Below are positions 1 through 5,849 of a stretch of 5,849 nucleotides of DNA, one piece after another; within the stretch, counting starts at the first letter, position 1, and the number at the start of each line of letters is the position of its first letter. The stretch is from Caldilinea sp. (GTDB lineage: Bacteria > Chloroflexota > Anaerolineae > Caldilineales > Caldilineaceae). The position numbers and the translations under genes were made by a program. The notes beneath the pieces were generated by a model. It did not search any database. It was not told the origin of the DNA and saw nothing but the letters and a program-made list of their open reading frames with translations. The DNA lies in NCBI GenBank assembly GCA_026389955.1, contig JAPLGY010000171.1:1-5849 (forward strand), given 5' to 3'.

Positions 1-58
1 TAGGGGTGTCACGGGGATTGATCCGGGAAGGGGCGCCCAGAAGGGGTACCCTGCTACA
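1..58 (-). repeat. 3' LTR, partial (first 58 bp of U3)
   Basis: This segment matches 5715-5772 at 57 of 58 positions; the only difference is t at 47 versus g at 5761. Read on the minus strand it begins TGTAGCAGGG at position 58, directly after the polypurine tract, which is how a 3' LTR should start. The similarity ends exactly at 58/5772 (59 is a, 5773 is g), fixing the LTR boundary. The rest of the LTR, including R and U5, lies outside the window, so the target-site duplication on this side cannot be read. The 8-bp palindrome GGGCGCCC at 31-38 is shared with the other copy. Confidence 0.95.
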
Positions 59-70
59 ACTCCCCCCCAC
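59..70 (-). other. Polypurine tract (plus-strand primer site)
   Basis: On the minus strand the sequence reads GTGGGGGGGAGT and abuts the TG that opens the 3' LTR. A purine run in this position is what RNase H spares to prime plus-strand DNA synthesis in LTR elements. It holds seven consecutive Gs and is interrupted by T only at its edges. Position and composition make the assignment strong; the exact RNase H cut cannot be seen. Confidence 0.88.
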
Positions 71-204
71 TAAAATCAGTGCAGTGTCCTCATGCACGGG
101 GGAAACAAACAGGAAAAGAACACGCTAGCAAAAGAATGAAGAAAGAACGGCGGAGCAGAACAGGCAAAACAGAGGGCAATGACGGGGGCCCGACGGGGGC
201 CAGT
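71..204 (-). other. 3' untranslated stretch between pol and the polypurine tract
   Basis: These 134 bp separate the pol stop codon from the polypurine tract. On the element's sense strand the stretch is pyrimidine-rich, and its complement is rich in A and G. No conserved coding frame, envelope gene or structured RNA is apparent. Short open frames crossing it on either strand show no recognisable motif and run into the reverse complement of pol. Confidence 0.7.
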
Positions 205-3200
205 TCAGGGCTCATCATCTTCAGATTCAGGCGGTGTGCTAGGTGGGGTGTTGGGCATGAACTCCATAAACGCTTTGTAAGCGCTGTGGGGCTTGATATC
301 TTTTTGGAGCATGTAGCGCGGCTCCCAGGAGTCGTCCTCTGGCCCATAACCTTCCCAGCGGACCAGCACTTCCCAGCGCAATTGACGGCGATGGTTACGG
401 CGCTGTTCACACTTCAGGAACTTGTGGACACGGAAAAGGTCGTCTGGGTCAGCTCCAGCAGAGAACTCAGGGTGCAGCGGGTGTGAGCGGGGGAAACGGG
501 TGCTTTCACGCCAATGATCCATCTTTTCCACGTTGAAAGTGCGGTGTTTACGGCGGGACACGTTACCAGGCAGAGCCAGACGCGCAGCGTTGGGTCCAGA
601 CATGGCCTCGATGGTGAACGGTCCACACCACTTAGGCGACAACTTGTAGCCCAGAGCCTCGGAGTGGGGTTTGCGGCGGAGGGAAGAAGCAAGCAGCTTG
701 ACCTTCTGGCCGACCTCAAACGTAGAAGCAGCTCGGTGGCGGTCGTGGTTGCGCCGCTGATGCTCCTGGGCGTCGGCAAGGTGCTGGGTGACCTCTGCGA
801 TGATCTGACTGTTGAACTTGAGCCAGTCGACGGCGGCAGGGACGTTGCTATCCTCGGTAGAGATTTCCAGGCTGGAGGGGACTACAGGATGGCGGCCGTA
901 GTTGACGTAGAACGGGGTGTGCTTGGTGCTGGCCTGCACGGAGTTGTTATAAGCGAACTCTGCGGCGGGCAGGCAGCGGTCCCAGTTGGTAGGGTGATCG
1001 AAAGCCAGCGTGCGCAGGATCTCCAGGATCGTACGGTTGGCACGTTCAGACTGGCCGTCGGTCTGGGGGTGGAAAGCAGTAGACATGTTTAGACGCGTGC
1101 CCAGCATCTGGAACAGAGCCTCCCAGAAGTGAGAGGTCCATTTGGGGTCACGGTCAGAGACGATGGCGGCGGGGAGGCCGTGCAGGCGGAACACCTCTCG
1201 CAGAAAGGTGCGGGCGTAGTGAGGCGCCGTGTCGTCGTAGTGACAGGGGGCCACGTGCATCATCTTGCTCAGGCGGTCGACGAAAACCACGAAGGCATCG
1301 TGCTGATCCTCGGTGCGGGGCAGGGGGCCAACAATATCGATGGTGACCTGCTCCCAGGGGTAGAGCGGGATGGGCAGCGGCTGCAGCTTGCCAGCGACCT
1401 TGCCATAGCGTTGCTTGGCCAGCTGACAGGCGGGACAGGTACGCACGTACTCATCAACGTCGCGGTAGACGGTGGGCCACCAATAACGGCGCGTAACAGC
1501 CTCGAAGGTCTTGTCACGGCCGAGGTGACCAGCAGCGGCAGTGTCGTGGTGCTCAGAGAGCAGAGACTGCTGCATAGCAGGGACAGGAATGTAGAGTTGA
1601 CGGTGGCCGGCCTTGGTACGGTAGATCAGCCCTTCTTCCAGCTCAAAAGCAGTGCACTGGCCCTCCTCCAGCTCGGCCAGAATGGCCTGCGCCGACCTGT
1701 CGGTGGCGTAAGAGGAGCGAACCAGGTCTGTTGCGTTGGAGCCGATGTCAGAGTTGATAGAAACGTGGGTGATGACCAGCAGAGCGCCACCGGTGGAAGC
1801 CACTGGGGCGCTTTGTAGACGAGAGAGCATATCGGCGACGACGTTGGCCTTGCCCTCGAGGTACTCGATTTCCAGGTCGTAATCTGCCAAAAACTCGACC
1901 CAGCGAGCCTGCTTGGCAGACAGGTTGGGCTGGGTTTGCAGAAACTCCAGGGAACGGTGGTCAGTGTTGACGGTGGTGCCGGCGTTGCCAACCAAAAAGT
2001 GGCGCCACTCCTTGCAGGCCAGAACGATTGCGTAAAGCTCACGTTCGTGGACTGTCCAGCGACGTTCGGTGGCGGAGAGGGTCTTGGAGTAGTAGGCGAC
2101 GGGCACAGGTCCAGAGCCGTGGTCCTGCATCAGAGCAGCGCCAACTGCAACGTTGGAAGCGTCAGTGTGCAGAATAAACGGTTTGGACATGTCAGGAGGC
2201 TGTAAAACAGGAGCCGTAGTCAGGGCGACCTTCAAATCGTCAAACGCCAGTTGCTGGCCCTCTCCCCAGTGGAAAGAGGCACCGCCGCGCAGCAAGTCGG
2301 TGAGCGGGGCAGCACGGTGAGCAAAACGGCGAATGAAGCGGCGGTAGAAGTTGGCAGCGCCCAGGAAAGAACGTAGATCATGGATAGTGACTGGGTGGGC
2401 CAGGGCAGTGACGGCAGCGACCTTGCGGGGGTCGACACGAATGCCGTCAGCAGAGACGATGTGGCCCAGGAACTCGGTCTGCCGCCCGTAAAAGCGGCAT
2501 TTTGAGCGTTTAGCATACAGCTTGTTCTCGCGGAGGCGTTGGAGAACCCGATCCAGGTGCTCTTCATGCTCTTCCAGTGTCCGGCTGAAGACGAGGATAT
2601 CGTCAATGTAAACAAGGACGAAATCATCCATCTCAGCGCCGAAAATGACGTTCATGAGACGCTGGAAAGTTGAAGGAGCGTTGGCCAGGCCAAAAGGCAT
2701 CACCAGGAACTCGAAAGAACCATAACGGGTGGTGAAAGCGGTCTTCTCGACGTCGACGGGGTCGATGCGGACCTGCCAATAGCCAGAGGCCAGATCGATG
2801 GAAGAAAAGTACTTGGCGCCATGCAGGCGGTCCAGGAGCTCGTCGATACGGGGCAGGGGGTACTTGTCCTTGCGGCTCAGGGCGTTCAGAGCGCGGAAAT
2901 CCACGCAGAAGCGCCTGCTGCCGTCCTTCTTCTTGGCGAACAGCACGGGGGAGCCGTAGGGCGAGCGTGACGGTTGGATAAACCCTCGGTCGGTGAGATC
3001 TTGAACTACCCGGCGCAGCTCATCGTTGTCTGCAGGACTCATACGCCTGGCACGCTGGAAGGGCGGTGCAGCGGGCAGCGTTGCCTCAGACAAGGGGATG
3101 GCATGGTCGATACCAGGGCCGCGGAGGTCAGGTAAGCCAGGGGGAAGCTCATCGACGATGACTTTTCCCCCCCACTTAGCCTCAACGGCGTCGCGCAGGT

Positions 3201-4197
3201 GTTGCAGGGCAGGCTCGTCGGCGCAGGTGACGGGGGCGCCAGAGGAGTCTTCACCGGGGTCCCAGATGGACACAGACCCATCATCGAGCTGACGCACGAA
3301 CAACAGAACCGCGTCCTCCAGAGCATTGTCCCTCTGCATCTTCTGGAAAGCAGCCGCGGAGGCGTGAAGGCAGGGGCGCTCAGGGGTGCTATTCGCCGTG
3401 AGGCGAACGCGGGAGCCGTTGGGGGTGTCCAGGGATAAAACAGGGGCGTCGCCACTGTAGTCGATGGCAGCATTCCAGGCGGTAAGAAACGGTGCGCCCA
3501 GAATGACGTCATAGTGCTCCAGACCCGGCATAACCAGCAGAGTGGAGGCGCCGTCACAGCGCCCTCTCCACGTGCCAGTAGAACTGCCCAGGGTCAGCGA
3601 CGGTGCATCAAGCGCCCATTCGACCTTGTACTGGCGGCCGTCAGCCAGAGCGATAGTCTGGGCTTGAGACGGGGACAACCGCCGTACAGCAGGTTGATGC
3701 TTGCGCGCAAAGCGCTCGGATGCGAAGTTGAAGCTAGAGCCAGAGTCTGCCATAGCGTAGATACCCAGTTCGCCGAGCTTGGCCATGAAAGTGACCAACG
3801 CTGCAGCGGGGCGGTGGCGTTGCAGGTCTGACGCCCAGGCGTCGATAAAGGGACGCAAGTTGGGGTCAATAGAGTCAGAGATGTTGTACAGAAGTGCCAG
3901 AGTACCGCGGTTGCGCCTGGGTGCACGTGGCCCTGAGGCCGTTGGCAGTGGGGCGGCGCCGGGGGCGGTGGACTCTGCGGAGGGCAGGACGGGGGTAGAG
4001 ACGGTGACAGGGACGGTGGCGGGGACGGTGGACTCGGAGGCAGACATGGCGGAGGCCTCAGAGGCGGGGTTGACGGTGGCCGCGGTGTCGGTGGCGGCAG
4101 ACGGGGCGGGAGCTGCAGAAACGGTGGCGGCGCCCGTGGTTACGCTGTTAGAACTTGCAAGGGACCCAGAGCTTGATGCTACTGAGTCCCCAGCCCG
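205..4197 (-). CDS. pol: Pol polyprotein: protease, RT, RNase H, integrase, chromodomain
   Basis: Pol supplies the enzymes for processing, reverse transcription and integration. The frame opens at 4230, is -1 to gag, and is probably entered by frameshifting at 4197. Its first ATG is at 4047, and residue numbers here count from that Met (1280 aa to the TGA at 207-205). Aspartic protease spans about 85-200, with D101-S-G and ILG at 182-184. Reverse transcriptase spans about 340-515, with VDFRALN near 382, D418 and YIDD at 480-483. RNase H spans about 620-745, with D629, E670, D696 and D739. An integrase zinc domain has H834, H841, C871 and C874. The integrase core has D904, D965 and E1001, the last two 35 residues apart (DD35E). 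GPF at 1142-1144 marks the GPY/F module. A chromodomain at 1203-1262 is followed by an acidic, TPP-rich tail. All catalytic residues are present and no stop interrupts the frame. The first roughly 80 residues, plus 50 upstream of the Met, are a Ser/Thr/Ala/Pro-rich linker. The host factor that processes or folds it, if any, is unknown. Confidence 0.96.
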   Translation of the reverse strand, partial: RAGDSVASSSGSLASSNSVTTGAATVSAAPAPSAATDTAATVNPASEASAMSASESTVPATVPVTVSTPVLPSAESTAPGAAPLPTASGPRAPRRNRGTLALLYNISDSIDPNLRPFIDAWASDLQRHRPAAALVTFMAKLGELGIYAMADSGSSFNFASERFARKHQPAVRRLSPSQAQTIALADGRQYKVEWALDAPSLTLGSSTGTWRGRCDGASTLLVMPGLEHYDVILGAPFLTAWNAAIDYSGDAPVLSLDTPNGSRVRLTANSTPERPCLHASAAAFQKMQRDNALEDAVLLFVRQLDDGSVSIWDPGEDSSGAPVTCADEPALQHLRDAVEAKWGGKVIVDELPPGLPDLRGPGIDHAIPLSEATLPAAPPFQRARRMSPADNDELRRVVQDLTDRGFIQPSRSPYGSPVLFAKKKDGSRRFCVDFRALNALSRKDKYPLPRIDELLDRLHGAKYFSSIDLASGYWQVRIDPVDVEKTAFTTRYGSFEFLVMPFGLANAPSTFQRLMNVIFGAEMDDFVLVYIDDILVFSRTLEEHEEHLDRVLQRLRENKLYAKRSKCRFYGRQTEFLGHIVSADGIRVDPRKVAAVTALAHPVTIHDLRSFLGAANFYRRFIRRFAHRAAPLTDLLRGGASFHWGEGQQLAFDDLKVALTTAPVLQPPDMSKPFILHTDASNVAVGAALMQDHGSGPVPVAYYSKTLSATERRWTVHERELYAIVLACKEWRHFLVGNAGTTVNTDHRSLEFLQTQPNLSAKQARWVEFLADYDLEIEYLEGKANVVADMLSRLQSAPVASTGGALLVITHVSINSDIGSNATDLVRSSYATDRSAQAILAELEEGQCTAFELEEGLIYRTKAGHRQLYIPVPAMQQSLLSEHHDTAAAGHLGRDKTFEAVTRRYWWPTVYRDVDEYVRTCPACQLAKQRYGKVAGKLQPLPIPLYPWEQVTIDIVGPLPRTEDQHDAFVVFVDRLSKMMHVAPCHYDDTAPHYARTFLREVFRLHGLPAAIVSDRDPKWTSHFWEALFQMLGTRLNMSTAFHPQTDGQSERANRTILEILRTLAFDHPTNWDRCLPAAEFAYNNSVQASTKHTPFYVNYGRHPVVPSSLEISTEDSNVPAAVDWLKFNSQIIAEVTQHLADAQEHQRRNHDRHRAASTFEVGQKVKLLASSLRRKPHSEALGYKLSPKWCGPFTIEAMSGPNAARLALPGNVSRRKHRTFNVEKMDHWRESTRFPRSHPLHPEFSAGADPDDLFRVHKFLKCEQRRNHRRQLRWEVLVRWEGYGPEDDSWEPRYMLQKDIKPHSAYKAFMEFMPNTPPSTPPESEDDEP
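262..441 (-). other. HP1-like chromodomain at the integrase C-terminus
   Basis: Pol residues 1203-1262 read as a chromodomain. A start around FRVHKFL is followed by a basic insert, then the strand [10 protein letters not shown], then DSWEP and a C-terminal helix. F1205, W1231 and Y1234 fall where the three aromatic cage residues of HP1 (Y, W, Y) sit in the family. In other chromoviruses this module binds methylated histone tails, classically H3K9me, and steers integration into heterochromatin. The same target here is inferred from the cage, not shown. An acidic tail (residues 1265-1280, ending ESEDDEP) follows. Confidence 0.88.
4000..4078. repeat. Degenerate 12-bp-period repeat in the pol N-terminal linker
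   Basis: The heptamer gacggtg occurs on the plus strand at 4000, 4012, 4024 and 4072. The first three are 12 bp apart and the fourth lies 48 bp further, so all four keep the same 12-bp phase. On the coding strand they give recurring Thr-Val units such as [13 protein letters not shown]. Because 12 is a multiple of three, gain or loss of a unit keeps the pol frame. The repeats probably grew by slippage in a region that tolerates length change, ahead of the protease. Confidence 0.6.
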
Positions 4198-4203
4198 TTT
4201 GGG
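4161..4203 (-). promoter_or_regulatory. Candidate programmed -1 ribosomal frameshift signal (gag to pol)
   Basis: The minus strand carries the slippery heptamer CCCAAAC at 4203-4197, phased C_CCA_AAC in the gag frame, which fits the X_XXY_YYZ rule. Six nucleotides later begins a predicted 9-bp stem: GGGACTCAG (4190-4182) with CTGGGTCCC (4169-4161). It contains one G-U pair and has a 12-nt loop (4181-4170). The gag stop TAG (4181-4179) is the first codon of that loop. A -1 slip enters the pol frame, which is open from 4230 through to 205. Heptamer, phase, spacing and stem all match known viral signals. Whether the loop forms a pseudoknot with downstream sequence is unclear. Efficiency is not knowable from sequence. 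Confidence 0.8.
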
Positions 4204-5396
4204 GCTGCTTTCTGCTTGTTCCGAGGGTTGTCAGCGCAGCCGAACGGGTGGGCGCTATCGAAACGTCCGTCCACCTCGAATTTGACGTTGCAGAACTTGC
4301 AGGTCTTGGCTGCCTGATGTTCCTCCAGGGTCTTGCCATGCCAGCGCTTGGGCGGCTTGGCGGCAGCAGGGGCCGGCGGTCCGGCGGGGGGAGGGGCAGC
4401 AGCAGCAGGGGCGGCAGTAGCGGGACGGCGGCGGTTCTGGGAGCGCGCCTGACGGGACGCACGCTCCTCAGCGATGACCAGCGTCTCGTTGAAGGCCTCC
4501 AGGGTGGTAAACTCCTTCTCCTCCTTGTGTTCCAGCTTGTAGAGGGACATGATATCGTCCAGAGCCTCACGGATGGCCGGCAGCACACCCACGGTCAGCG
4601 AATCGATCATTTCGTTGAGCGTATAATCGGGGACACGCAGAAAAAGCGAGTTCATACGCACAAAAAATTCGATGAGCGGCTCACCAGGGCGCTGACGCAT
4701 GTAACGAATGTCCATACGCACCAGGCGAGCGGGGCGAGCCAGGGCGGCACCCAGCCTGGTTTCCACAAGCTGGAGCAGCGCAGCGACCGTGCCGTACTTG
4801 CTCTGATCAGGAGCACTGAACACGATGGACTGGATCGAGTCAGGGAGCGCACCAAAGACGTCAGAGTACGTGGTCGCCTCGGGGACTCCACAGAACCGGT
4901 GGATCCCCGCGATGCCCCGGGTACGCTCCACAAACTGAACTACGACGTTAGGATCATAGCTGTCGAGCTTGGTGAACTTGATACGGGCAGCTTCAGGGCG
5001 GGCGACGGCAGCGTAGCTCTGGCCAGCCGCAGCGGGATCGGTGGCTGAGGCAGGCGACTGTGCACGGAGAACAGATTGGACGACGGCAGTGATCTGCGCG
5101 AGCGCTTCAGGGGAAAGAACGACAGTGGATGACGGGGCGTCCTCCCTCGACGCAGCGGCGGCAGCGGCGGCGGCCTCTTCTTCGACGACCTGGACAGCAG
5201 CAGCGGCCTCGATGGCAACCTCGTCAGCGGCTGCGGCGGCTGCTTGGGCGGTGGCTGCCTCTTCAGCGGCGTCTTGGTTCTCGGGATCGGCGGCTGCAGC
5301 AGCAGCGGCCTCGGCGGCGGCAGCCCGCGCGGCTGCGGCCTGTTCAGCGGCCAGGGCAGCGACCCTGGCGGCTGCGGAACGGGTTGTCATCGTCAT
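4179..5396 (-). CDS. gag: Gag polyprotein (capsid/nucleocapsid-like), 405 aa
   Basis: Gag should form the cytoplasmic virus-like particle that packages element RNA. Residues 7-85 are extremely alanine-rich with scattered Glu, Asp and Arg, suggesting a helical or coiled N-terminal arm. Residues of about 138-290 resemble the retrotransposon Gag core: a segment starting [10 protein letters not shown], then the diagnostic [19 protein letters not shown] and a following helix-rich part. An Arg, Pro and Ala-rich linker (about 312-350) leads to a Cys/His cluster C366-x2-C369-x13-H383-x3-C387, probably nucleic-acid binding. This is not the usual CX2CX4HX4C zinc knuckle. The chosen ATG at 5396 has G at -3 and is the first in this frame after the leader; a second ATG two codons later (5390) is an alternative start. 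The frame ends at TAG 4181-4179, about 20 nt after the slippery site. Position before pol, together with the core motif, makes the call firm even though Gag sequences diverge quickly. Confidence 0.93.
   Translation of the reverse strand: MTMTTRSAAARVAALAAEQAAAARAAAAEAAAAAAADPENQDAAEEAATAQAAAAAADEVAIEAAAAVQVVEEEAAAAAAAASREDAPSSTVVLSPEALAQITAVVQSVLRAQSPASATDPAAAGQSYAAVARPEAARIKFTKLDSYDPNVVVQFVERTRGIAGIHRFCGVPEATTYSDVFGALPDSIQSIVFSAPDQSKYGTVAALLQLVETRLGAALARPARLVRMDIRYMRQRPGEPLIEFFVRMNSLFLRVPDYTLNEMIDSLTVGVLPAIREALDDIMSLYKLEHKEEKEFTTLEAFNETLVIAEERASRQARSQNRRRPATAAPAAAAPPPAGPPAPAAAKPPKRWHGKTLEEHQAAKTCKFCNVKFEVDGRFDSAHPFGCADNPRNKQKAAPNGLGTQ
5140..5380. repeat. GCN-rich low-complexity tract coding the polyalanine arm of Gag
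   Basis: The DNA is an irregular run of GCN alanine codons on the minus strand, seen on the plus strand as mixed ggc, gcg, agc and tgc triplets. The codons are varied (GCC, GCT, GCG, GCA) rather than one pure triplet, so selection for alanine or old slippage is more likely than a fresh expansion. The GC-rich, stop-poor composition also keeps other frames open here, producing Arg/Pro or Ala/Ser-rich spurious frames on the opposite strand. Confidence 0.75.
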
Positions 5397-5600
5397 GACA
5401 GCGGTAGACGGTGCGGGGGAACCCGGGGTCGCAATCTGAAGCTAGGGCAGTCGCGATTTCCACGGTAAACAGCGCCGAATTGCTCTCGCGCGCGGTTCTA
5501 CCACCTGGAAATGGTCTCGAAAGGCCGGCGAAGGACGTTGTCCGGCGCGTAGACCCTTAATTGCCCCACTCCGCGTGGGATCGCAGAACCCCTCGAAGGC
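5397..5600 (-). other. 5' untranslated leader between primer-binding site and gag
   Basis: About 200 bp without a convincing coding frame. In LTR elements this leader usually carries RNA packaging and dimerisation signals. Two small inverted repeats are visible: CCCAC/GTGGG (5565-5569 and 5575-5579, loop 5 nt), and a GGAC/GTCC stem around 5532-5542 extended by flanking GCC and GGC. They could be packaging hairpins, but such short stems are expected by chance in GC-rich DNA. No promoter or splice signal can be supported. Confidence 0.6.
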
Positions 5601-5618
5601 TCAATTCAGCCGAAACCA
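5601..5618 (-). other. Primer-binding site (tRNA not identified)
   Basis: Two nucleotides after the LTR end, the sense strand reads TGGTTTCGGCTGAATTGA. It begins with the TGG that pairs with the universal CCA tail of tRNA, at the standard place for priming minus-strand DNA. The matching tRNA 3' end would finish GCCGAAACCA. I cannot assign this to a common primer such as initiator Met: the plant and fungal initiator sites start TGGTATC or differ otherwise. The 3' extent of pairing is unknown, so the length given is nominal. Confidence 0.7.
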
Positions 5619-5625
5619 GTTGTAA

Positions 5626-5645
5626 CAGGGCTATTGCTAGCCCTG
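5626..5645. other. Perfect 8-bp hairpin with GCAA loop at the U5 end of the LTR
   Basis: On the sense strand CAGGGCTA and TAGCCCTG flank the tetraloop GCAA, a GNRA-type loop that is unusually stable in RNA. It ends 5 bp from the LTR terminus and overlaps the terminal inverted repeat. If R extends this far, it would be present in the RNA near the primer-binding site or the 3' end. Its role (termination, packaging, or integrase recognition of the end) is unknown. Confidence 0.65.
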
Positions 5646-5659
5646 CTGGGGTGAGACTA

Positions 5660-5664
5660 TTACA
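5660..5664 (-). terminator. Possible poly(A) signal TGTAA in the LTR
   Basis: The sense strand reads GCCTGTAATAG, with TGTAA at LTR positions 109-113. TGTAA is the standard poly(A) signal of green algae such as Chlamydomonas and Volvox; no AATAAA occurs in this LTR. Cleavage 10-20 nt later would leave a short U5. The motif is only 5 nt long and could be chance, and its meaning depends on the host being a chlorophyte. Confidence 0.35.
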
Positions 5665-5710
5665 GGCGAATACCCATAAATAGACTGAATAGACATTGAA
5701 GGATCCACAG

Positions 5711-5716
5711 AATATA
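5711..5716 (-). promoter_or_regulatory. TATA-like element in the LTR U3
   Basis: The sense strand reads CCTATATTCTG here, 57-62 nt into the 5' LTR. A start site some 25-35 nt downstream would fall near LTR position 90, before the TGTAA motif, as needed for a terminal R repeat. A second AT-rich stretch, TCTATTTATGG around 5675-5684, is a rival. These are among the few AT-rich spots in a GC-rich element. The core promoter call rests on motif and position alone. Confidence 0.45.
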
Positions 5717-5772
5717 GGGGTGTCACGGGGATTGATCCGGGAAGGGGCGCCCAGAAGGGGGACCCTGCTACA

Positions 5773-5849
5773 GACGTTCTCCTTCTTTGGGGGTTCTACC
5801 TTGCGTGCTTCTGAATCCGTGTACGTCATCGTCCGGAGGACATCCGCGT
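5773..5849. other. Flanking host DNA upstream of the element
   Basis: These 77 bp lie outside the LTR and share nothing with the internal region. The first five bases, gacgt, are the candidate target-site duplication (gypsy elements typically make 5 bp), but the partner copy beyond the other LTR is not in the window. No gene, RNA or repeat can be recognised in the segment. Confidence 0.7.

Larger units (their letters stand above)
1..5772 (-). mobile_element. Ty3/gypsy LTR retrotransposon (chromovirus), nearly complete
   Basis: A full set of LTR-retrotransposon parts is present in minus-strand order: 5' LTR, primer-binding site, gag, pol, polypurine tract and the start of the 3' LTR. The order protease, reverse transcriptase, RNase H, integrase places it in Ty3/gypsy, because Ty1/copia has integrase before reverse transcriptase. 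A chromodomain after the integrase identifies a chromovirus. No envelope-like gene is seen between pol and the 3' LTR. The internal region (59-5620) is 5562 bp. With two 152-bp LTRs the whole element would be about 5.87 kb, of which about 94 bp of the 3' LTR lie left of the window. Both frames are open and the visible LTR parts differ at one site, so the copy may be recent. Which named family it belongs to cannot be told from sequence alone. Confidence 0.97.
5621..5772 (-). repeat. 5' LTR, complete, 152 bp
   Basis: The right boundary is fixed by the end of identity with the 3' LTR copy at 58/5772. The left boundary is inferred from the terminal inverted repeat: the LTR starts TGTAGCAGGG and ends CCCTGTTACA, matching at 9 of 10 positions with canonical TG...CA ends. 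A primer-binding site follows after 2 nt, and a polypurine tract precedes the other copy. At 152 bp it is short for a gypsy LTR. It holds TATA-like sequence (sense positions about 57-62), a TGTAA motif (109-113) and an 8-bp hairpin near its end. This gives a plausible U3-R-U5 order. A longer alternative ending at 5506 was considered and judged weaker. Confidence 0.88.

Noticed and set aside
31..38. GGGCGCCC palindrome in both LTR copies (also 5745-5752) as a regulatory site
   Set aside because: It is an 8-bp GC palindrome expected fairly often in such GC-rich DNA, with no second copy or known factor to support a role.
71..204. Possible envelope or third gene between pol and the 3' LTR
   Set aside because: Only 134 bp are available and no open frame of useful length or membrane segment is present.
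79..486. Plus-strand frame near the 3' end of the element that might be an extra accessory gene
   Set aside because: Most of it is the reverse complement of the chromodomain coding sequence, and the start lies in the untranslated stretch. No motif supports it.
514..1818. Two plus-strand open frames (514-1092 and 1129-1818) opposite integrase
   Set aside because: They are antisense to conserved integrase codons and contain no family motif. Their openness follows from codon bias of pol.
4179..4181. Stop-codon readthrough of the gag TAG as the way to make Gag-Pol
   Set aside because: The gag frame meets TAA 12 codons after the TAG, and pol lies in the -1 frame, so readthrough cannot reach it.
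4155..5048. Long plus-strand open frame of 297 codons opposite gag
   Set aside because: It mirrors the gag coding region, has Arg/Gly/Ser-rich low complexity with no recognisable domain, and is explained by GC-rich, stop-poor antisense sequence.
5506..5772. Longer 5' LTR of 267 bp ending TTTCCA, with a primer site TGGTAGAACCGCG at 5503
   Set aside because: It also gives TG...CA ends and a TGG after 2 nt, but lacks the 9/10 terminal inverted repeat seen at 5621. The full 3' LTR, outside the window, would settle it.
5557..5829. Minus-strand 90-codon frame spanning flank, LTR and leader
   Set aside because: It crosses the LTR and primer-binding site, which are non-coding by structure, and shows no known domain.

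Overview
The window is almost entirely one LTR retrotransposon of the Ty3/gypsy (Metaviridae) type, chromovirus branch, lying on the minus strand. It is therefore nuclear DNA of a eukaryote. The sequence is GC-rich throughout and codon third positions are mostly G or C. That fits a GC-rich protist or alga, or some fungi and oomycetes, but no host gene is present to decide. One weak hint toward green algae is a TGTAA motif, their usual poly(A) signal, in a plausible place in the LTR. This is inference only.

Layout, read in element sense (from high to low coordinates): about 77 bp of flanking host DNA (5849-5773); the 5' LTR of 152 bp (5772-5621, TG...CA with nearly matching 10-bp inverted ends); a 2-nt spacer and primer-binding site (5618-5601); an untranslated leader (to 5397); gag (5396-4179, 405 aa); pol in the -1 frame (open from 4230, used from about 4197, stop at 205-207); a short 3' untranslated stretch; a G-rich polypurine tract (70-59); and the first 58 bp of the 3' LTR (58-1), which is cut by the window edge. 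The visible parts of the two LTRs match at 57 of 58 positions, and both reading frames are uninterrupted, so the copy looks young and possibly functional.

Gag carries a long alanine-rich N-terminus, a capsid-like core and an unusual C-terminal Cys/His cluster. Pol contains, in order, aspartic protease (DSG), reverse transcriptase (YIDD), RNase H, an HHCC zinc-binding domain, a DD35E integrase core, a GPY/F module and an HP1-like chromodomain followed by an acidic tail. There is no envelope gene.

The most notable observation is a complete candidate signal for programmed -1 ribosomal frameshifting at the gag/pol junction. A slippery heptamer CCCAAAC is in the correct zero-frame phase. It is followed after 6 nt by a 9-bp stem that is closed by the gag stop codon region. 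A slip there would fuse 400 Gag residues to 1330 Pol-frame residues, giving a Gag-Pol protein of about 1730 aa.
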